Source: Acidisoma cellulosilyticum (GTDB lineage Bacteria > Pseudomonadota > Alphaproteobacteria > Acetobacterales > Acetobacteraceae). Taken from it: DNA of 64,000 nucleotides. Shown here one piece after another: positions 60,072-64,000 of the stretch. The position numbers and the translations under genes were made by a program. The stretch covers positions 62,001 through 126,000 of the forward strand of contig NZ_JAESVA010000013.1 of NCBI RefSeq assembly GCF_020621385.1, written 5' to 3'. The stretch's first letter is position 1; each line of letters begins with the position of its first letter. The notes beneath the pieces were generated by a model. That model saw only the letters and a list, made by a program, of their open reading frames with translations, made no database searches and was not told where the DNA came from.

Positions 60072-60919
60072 CAGGATTGGGTCGCGGTTGGGGCGTCCGC
60101 AGACGGGGCTGCGCCATCCTCGGCCACGGCGTGGGGCTGGGGACCGGCCGACATCATCGCGACGATTCTCTGGGCGATGGCCGTGATGTCCTGAGCGGCC
60201 TTGCTGCCTGGCGCATAGCCGTTGACGGAGGATTGGCGGGCGAGGGCTTCCGGCACATGCTCGTCACGATAGACGCGGCCGAGCAGACGTGTGCCCAGAT
60301 GCCGCTCGGCCGCTTCGGCCGCCGCTCGTGACAGACGGCTGCGCATGTCGATCTGGTTGACGATGAAACCCGTGCGCTCGATCGGGAAAGGCGTGCCGGC
60401 GGCGCTGCGATACATGCCGCGACCGTCGATCTTGGGCAGCTGCACGATGGAGGCGGCGTCCGACAGCAGAACGACGACCATGAAATCCGCGAGCGTCGCG
60501 ACGACCGAGGAGGCGACGCCGGGGCCGGGTGGCGTATCGACGATGATGACGACCTCGGGGTCCGCCAGGATGTCGCGCAGCGGCGCCAGCAGCAAAGCCG
60601 GCTGCTCGATCAGATCGGCATTGATCGCGAAGCTCTGCTGGAAGGTCGTGTGACCGTGGGCCAGCAAGGCGATGCCGGAGGGCGTCATTTGCAGATGCAT
60701 CTGCCAGGCCCGCCGGGGGTCGGGCGCGGTCTTCAGCGAGGTGATGAATCCCGCCCGCTCGTAAGGATCGGCACCGAAATGCATGCCGAGCGCGTTTTGC
60801 GTATCGAGGTCGAGCGCCACCACGCGGTAGCCCGCGCGGGCGAATTCATGGGCGGTATTGGCGGCAAGGGTCGTCTTGCCGACACCACCCTTGGGAGAGG
60901 CGAAAACAATCAACGGCAT
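60071..60919 (-). CDS. bcsQ: ParA/MinD-like ATPase of the cellulose operon (BcsQ/YhjQ)
   Basis: 282 residues. Deviant Walker A FASPKGGVGKTTLAAN at residues 6-21, switch/Walker motif VVIIVDTPPGPGV, and a GFIVNQIDMRSR motif. MinD/ParA-type ATPase that helps position or activate cellulose synthase at the cell pole in enteric bacteria. Acetic-acid bacteria usually lack this gene in type I bcs operons, so its presence here is notable. It is flanked by the proline-rich gene and bcsAB, overlapping the latter. Confidence 0.9.
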   Translation of the reverse strand: MPLIVFASPKGGVGKTTLAANTAHEFARAGYRVVALDLDTQNALGMHFGADPYERAGFITSLKTAPDPRRAWQMHLQMTPSGIALLAHGHTTFQQSFAINADLIEQPALLLAPLRDILADPEVVIIVDTPPGPGVASSVVATLADFMVVVLLSDAASIVQLPKIDGRGMYRSAAGTPFPIERTGFIVNQIDMRSRLSRAAAEAAERHLGTRLLGRVYRDEHVPEALARQSSVNGYAPGSKAAQDITAIAQRIVAMMSAGPQPHAVAEDGAAPSADAPTATQS

Positions 60920-60977
60920 GAGAGCGGACCGTAGGTAAGAGACGAGGATCCTGGGGCGGAAGCAAGCTTAGGCGGCA

Positions 60978-62105
60978 TCAGACACCACCCCGCGCGCGCT
61001 GAAGAGCGGCGAAGACCTCGGCGAGATTGACGGGGTCAGCGGTGGGGGCTGGCTGTGGCGGGGGCGGATAAGGCGCGGGCGGCCCACCATAGGGTGCGGC
61101 GCCGGCCGGCGGGTAGGGGTAGGCCGGCGGCGGATAGCCGGGCGGATAGGCTTGCGGCGGATAACCCGGCGGATAGCCGGGGGCATAGCCGGGCGGTGCG
61201 TAAGGCGCCGGCTGGGGCGGATAGGGCGGCGGATAGCCCGCGCCGGGCTGCGGATAAGGATAGCCTGGCGGCGGGTAACCGGGCGGATAGGCTTGCGGCG
61301 GATAGCCGGGCTGAGGATAGCCCGGTTGCGGCGGATAGGCTTGTTGCGGATGGCCCGGGGCGTAACCCGGTTGCGGCGCGGCTTGCGCAGGCATCGGCGG
61401 CGGTGGCGCGGGATAATAGGCGGGTTGAGGTGCTGCCGGCTGAGGTGCTGCCGGCTGAGGCGCCGCATAGGCGGGTGCCGCAGGGTGCGGTGCCGGCGCT
61501 TGCGGCGCGGCATAGACGGGAGCGGGTGGCGTCGGCGCCGGCTGGGGTGCCGCCGGCTGCGGCGACAGACGCTGGATGAGGTCGGCATGACTACGCAAAG
61601 CCGGCAGCGGTGCGCTGGGCTGGGGTTGCGACACAGGGGCCGCCGGCGCCGCGACAGATGCGGCGACCGGGGTCGCGACAAACGCGCTTTCCGCCGCCGC
61701 CCAATGCGGCTGAGCCGGGGATGCCGCGTCCGGCAGGCTGGCAGCCTTCCCATGCGCCTGCTCCGCCAGAGCCTGATCGAAGGGTGACAGCGGCGCTTCG
61801 GGTTCGGGCGGCAAGGGCAGATCGTCGCCGACGCGCTTGACCGACGCGACGGAGACATCAGCGACGGCTGGCACGGCGCGTGACAGCAGCGGGAAAACTT
61901 CCCGCACATGACCGCCCACACCCGGAGCGGGGTTTTCGGTCTTGAGCTGCGGCTCGGCTTTCGTCGGGCGCAACGCGGCGGTTTCGAAAGCGCGCGATGC
62001 GCTCTCATCCCCGGTCACGGCACGTTCCTGGCTGGCGCGGTAGCGGATAGGCGCCGCACCGAAAGCCGCCATTACCTTGTCAACATCAGCTTGAGACCTA
62101 GTCAT
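60978..62105 (-). CDS. Proline-rich cellulose-operon protein with BcsR/BcsP-like N-terminus
   Basis: 375 residues from the ATG at 62105; a GTG four codons upstream is an alternative. The first 25 residues (DVDKVMAAFGAAPIRYRA) resemble BcsR/BcsP, small partners of BcsQ with a D-x-x-x-L-x-x-F-G-x-x-x-x-x-Y-R pattern. A variable Pro/Ala linker follows, then from about residue 200 a repeat field of PGYPP, PQAYPPGYPPP and QPAAPQPA units, and a short terminal NLAEVFAALQRARG helix. No membrane segment. Its placement next to bcsQ supports a BcsR/BcsP-like regulatory role; a Ccp-like structural role is also possible. Confidence 0.7.
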   Translation of the reverse strand: MTRSQADVDKVMAAFGAAPIRYRASQERAVTGDESASRAFETAALRPTKAEPQLKTENPAPGVGGHVREVFPLLSRAVPAVADVSVASVKRVGDDLPLPPEPEAPLSPFDQALAEQAHGKAASLPDAASPAQPHWAAAESAFVATPVAASVAAPAAPVSQPQPSAPLPALRSHADLIQRLSPQPAAPQPAPTPPAPVYAAPQAPAPHPAAPAYAAPQPAAPQPAAPQPAYYPAPPPPMPAQAAPQPGYAPGHPQQAYPPQPGYPQPGYPPQAYPPGYPPPGYPYPQPGAGYPPPYPPQPAPYAPPGYAPGYPPGYPPQAYPPGYPPPAYPYPPAGAAPYGGPPAPYPPPPQPAPTADPVNLAEVFAALQRARGGV

Positions 62106-62125
62106 TGCCCGAAGCACCCTTGATG

Positions 62126-63193
62126 TTAGCCAATGCCATGACCCTCAGCCCAAGCGATACGAGATAGCAGGGTGAGCGCCGACGAGTAGTAATCCGTGCA
62201 TTGCTGTACTTGTGGGAGCGCGGGAAGCCCCAATTGGGGCGAAGTGGCGCTCGTAATTTGTCGCACAGCCACAAGACCGCCGGCAGCCGCATAGGTTGAT
62301 ACGGCATTGGTCTTGAGATCGGCCCAGGCCGGCTGATAACTGGCAGCCGTCGACCAGAAATTCTCGAAGGACGTCGCGACGGCGGCTGGCAGATTCTGCG
62401 ACCAGACCAGGTTCAGCGGGACGCGAATCGCGTCGTAGGAACAACGCGGCGGCCATCCCGTCGCGACCACAGGATCGCCGCCATGCAAGGGCAAAGCGAG
62501 CCAGTCCGGGGGCAATTGCCATTGCCCGAAGCGCGCGGCTTCGATCAGTGCCAGCGCATCAAGGCCAAGCACCTGCCAGAGCGGCGAGGGGTCGATTACC
62601 GAAAGCTCGCGGAAGGCGACGAAGTTACTGTAAGACAAGTTCGAGATCAGCTGCGTTTTCCGGACAAATCCGTTCACGCCGGGCAACAGCACCAGGCGGC
62701 TGCCGGCATTCATGATCAGCTTCTCGCGGATGGCCTGTGCGATAGCGCGCGCTTGGCTTGCATCCTCAGGACGACCCCACAAAGTCGCAGCACGGCTCAA
62801 GGCCATCGCGATGACAAGGTCACCGTCTGTGGCATTATTGTCGTCAGGCGTGGGATTTTTCTGTTTGGGCAGATAGCGCCAGATATGCAGCGCGTCAGTT
62901 TGCCGTGTCAGATTTGTTGCAGTCCAGCCTTTGATGAGGTCGAAGCTCGCCTGGTCGCCGAAGACCACGGCAAAAAGCATTCCGTAGCTTTGCCCTTCGG
63001 AATGCGAGATGTCGTTATTGCCGGTGTCGATGACACGTCCATCGGCGGAAACGAATCGGTTTTTGAAAGACACCCAGTCGGGATCGTCAATTGCGAAGCT
63101 GACACGCGCTGCCTCTGCCTGATTGCCAAGCGACATGGCAAAGGCGGTGGCAGCTGCACCGCAGCCCAGAATGTGACGGCGTGACAAAGACAT
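62126..63193 (-). CDS. bcsZ: GH8 endoglucanase of the cellulose operon (BcsZ/CMCax)
   Basis: 355 residues. The N-terminus SLSRRHILGCGAAATAFAMSLGNQAEA carries SRRHILG, a twin-arginine-like motif, and ends in NQAEA-A, so export may be by Tat. The mature enzyme is glycoside hydrolase family 8: catalytic Glu in SHSEGQSYGM, Asp in NATDGDLVIAMALS, and the SYDAIRVPLNL block. It cleaves beta-1,4-glucan and, in known bcs operons, is needed for proper cellulose formation. It is the first gene of this leftward operon; an AT-rich 284-bp region lies upstream. Confidence 0.93.
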   Translation of the reverse strand: MSLSRRHILGCGAAATAFAMSLGNQAEAARVSFAIDDPDWVSFKNRFVSADGRVIDTGNNDISHSEGQSYGMLFAVVFGDQASFDLIKGWTATNLTRQTDALHIWRYLPKQKNPTPDDNNATDGDLVIAMALSRAATLWGRPEDASQARAIAQAIREKLIMNAGSRLVLLPGVNGFVRKTQLISNLSYSNFVAFRELSVIDPSPLWQVLGLDALALIEAARFGQWQLPPDWLALPLHGGDPVVATGWPPRCSYDAIRVPLNLVWSQNLPAAVATSFENFWSTAASYQPAWADLKTNAVSTYAAAGGLVAVRQITSATSPQLGLPALPQVQQCTDYYSSALTLLSRIAWAEGHGIG

Positions 63194-63353
63194 CAGTCAC
63201 CAAAACGCTAAAATCAACGGCTGCGGGACGCCTGGCCAGAGGGCTAGAACAAGCTGAACAGAATTGCCGCACGCGACGGTTTTTCGCGTGAAGATCCGTT
63301 TCAGCTTTGCCATCCTCTTCCTCAATCCCCGGCCATACTGCCTAGGAAGTATG

Positions 63354-63367
63354 GCCATTATAATGGC
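63354..63367. promoter_or_regulatory. Perfect palindrome upstream of the cellulose operon
   Basis: GCCATTATAATGGC is a perfect 14-bp palindrome in an AT-rich island about 160-175 bp upstream of bcsZ. A further inverted repeat CATTCTG/CAGAATG lies about 35 bp beyond. The island (63194-63477) has no gene. It probably carries the promoter of the bcs operon, and these could be operators. Confidence 0.4.
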
Positions 63368-63458
63368 TTATCGCAAAGCTTATATGCGTCTTGTTCGTTC
63401 ACACTCATTCTGCCTAGGGCTTATCAGAATGAGCGTACTATCTTCGGGTTTTAAGAAT

Positions 63459-63493
63459 AAAACTTAAGTCCTAATAATTAAGACTTAAGTTTT
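63459..63493 (-). terminator. Inverted repeat at the end of the alcohol dehydrogenase gene
   Basis: AAAACTTAAGTC and GACTTAAGTTTT form a perfect 12-bp stem with an 11-base loop. The right arm is the last coding part of the dehydrogenase gene. Read on the minus strand, four T end the stem, so it may terminate that gene. Confidence 0.55.
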
Positions 63494-64000
63494 GACGCCT
63501 CCAAGTCGATGACGAAGCGATATTTCACTTCGCTTTTCAGCATCCGTGCATAGGCCGCCTCGATTGTGTCGATGGTGATAAGCTCGATATCCGCCGTCAG
63601 CCCATGTTCGGCACAGAAGTCCAGCATCTCCTGGGTTTCCGGAATACCGCCGATGAGCGAGCCGGCGAAGTTGCGGCGGCGCCAGATGACGCTGAAGGCA
63701 GAGACGGACAGCGGATTTTCCGGAGCGCCGACCTGGGTCAGAGTACCGTCGCGTTTCAGCATGTTCAGATAAGGGTCGATCGCATGGTCGGCCGCAACCG
63801 TATCGAGGATGAAGTCGAAGCTGTCGGTGTGCCGGCCCATCTGCTCGGCATCCTTGGAGATGATCACTTCATCGGCGCCGAGCCGTCGGGCATCCTCGGT
63901 TTTGCCGGCGGATGTCGTGAACAGAACCGTATAGGCGCCCATCGCATGCGCGATCTTGAGGCCCATATGGCCGAGACCGCCGAGGCCCACGATTCCGACC
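63478..64000 (-). CDS. Zinc-type NAD(P)-dependent alcohol dehydrogenase (5' end outside window)
   Basis: The frame stays open to the window edge, so the N-terminal catalytic zinc domain is missing. Visible: Rossmann loop VGIVGLGGLGHMGLKIAHAMG, cofactor helix TSAGKTEDARRLGADEVI, then DFILDTVAADHAID, IPETQEMLDFCAEHGL, and the C-terminal MLKSEVKYRFVIDL. This pattern is of the YahK/cinnamyl-alcohol-dehydrogenase branch, which reduces aldehydes with NADPH. It reads toward the cellulose operon across an AT-rich gap; no relation is evident. Confidence 0.88.
   Translation of the reverse strand, partial: VGIVGLGGLGHMGLKIAHAMGAYTVLFTTSAGKTEDARRLGADEVIISKDAEQMGRHTDSFDFILDTVAADHAIDPYLNMLKRDGTLTQVGAPENPLSVSAFSVIWRRRNFAGSLIGGIPETQEMLDFCAEHGLTADIELITIDTIEAAYARMLKSEVKYRFVIDLEASKLKS

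Noticed and set aside
61050-61560. Tandem repeat field resembling a CRISPR array
   Set aside because: The repeats are in frame, irregular and code for PGYPP/QPAAP units of one protein. There are no uniform spacers and no cas genes.
63264-63467. Small ORF in the AT-rich island upstream of the cellulose operon
   Set aside because: The region is AT-rich with palindromes and promoter-like content; the frame has no ribosome site or homology pattern and ends in the dehydrogenase terminator.

Overview
The window is GC-rich and looks like a chromosome segment of an alphaproteobacterium, most probably an acetic-acid-bacterium relative (Acetobacteraceae/Rhodospirillales). The main reason is the cellulose operon at 51.0-63.2 kb: it has a fused BcsA-BcsB synthase, BcsC, BcsD and a GH8 endoglucanase, an arrangement best known from Komagataeibacter and relatives. 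The genus call is inference from gene content; there is no rRNA, and I saw no tRNA, CRISPR array, phage or complete insertion sequence.

Layout. 0-3.7 kb: a dienelactone-hydrolase-like gene (cut by the window edge), an MBL-fold hydrolase, two tandem SDR genes about 79% identical, and an ArsR-type regulator. 3.8-8.7 kb: cobalamin-dependent methionine synthase (metH) overlapping an ArsR-methyltransferase fusion, which diverges across one palindromic operator from a small protein resembling a COG0523/CobW GTPase without its P-loop. 8.6-10.7 kb: GNAT, cupin, a decayed LysR fragment and a YCII-like protein. 10.9-14.0 kb: glutamine-synthetase-like enzyme, nitrilase and XRE-cupin regulator, probably amine or nitrile metabolism. 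14.1-16.7 kb: DUF1488-like protein, cold-shock protein, transglutaminase and small unknowns. 17.1-28 kb: a metabolic mixture (idonate dehydrogenase with a 2-hydroxyacid dehydrogenase, an LLM flavoprotein, an orphan MNT nucleotidyltransferase, N-formylglutamate amidohydrolase, PsuG, a nitronate-monooxygenase-like protein, a YgjP-type peptidase, asparaginase, cupin, SDR, a lipoprotein).

28.1-38.4 kb is a co-directional run: SDR, a five-gene ABC importer of the urea/amide type, a sodium:solute symporter with its DUF3311 partner, a GMC oxidoreductase and a class II HDAC-like deacetylase. Tight overlaps join most of its neighbours. Next come a CcdAB toxin-antitoxin pair, an OhrR-like MarR regulator divergent from an exported alpha/beta hydrolase, and the bfd/bfr iron-storage pair with a Fur-like palindrome. 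41.8-51 kb carries envelope and glycan genes: a lytic transglycosylase with SPOR domain, a SlyB-like lipoprotein, a polysaccharide ABC exporter, accA, and three glycosyltransferase-type genes. The cellulose operon reads leftward from 63.2 to 51.0 kb, and a cut zinc alcohol dehydrogenase closes the window.

The most unusual pattern is a scattered set of short (about 105-170 bp) palindromic repeats whose outermost bases are TA. Several sit exactly on the 3' ends of genes, so that the stop codon is formed by the repeat edge (TAG or TAA). The clearest cases are at 1752, 16664, 26001/26158, 48041 and 49862. This suggests TA-targeted MITE-like elements that insert into stop codons and restore them.
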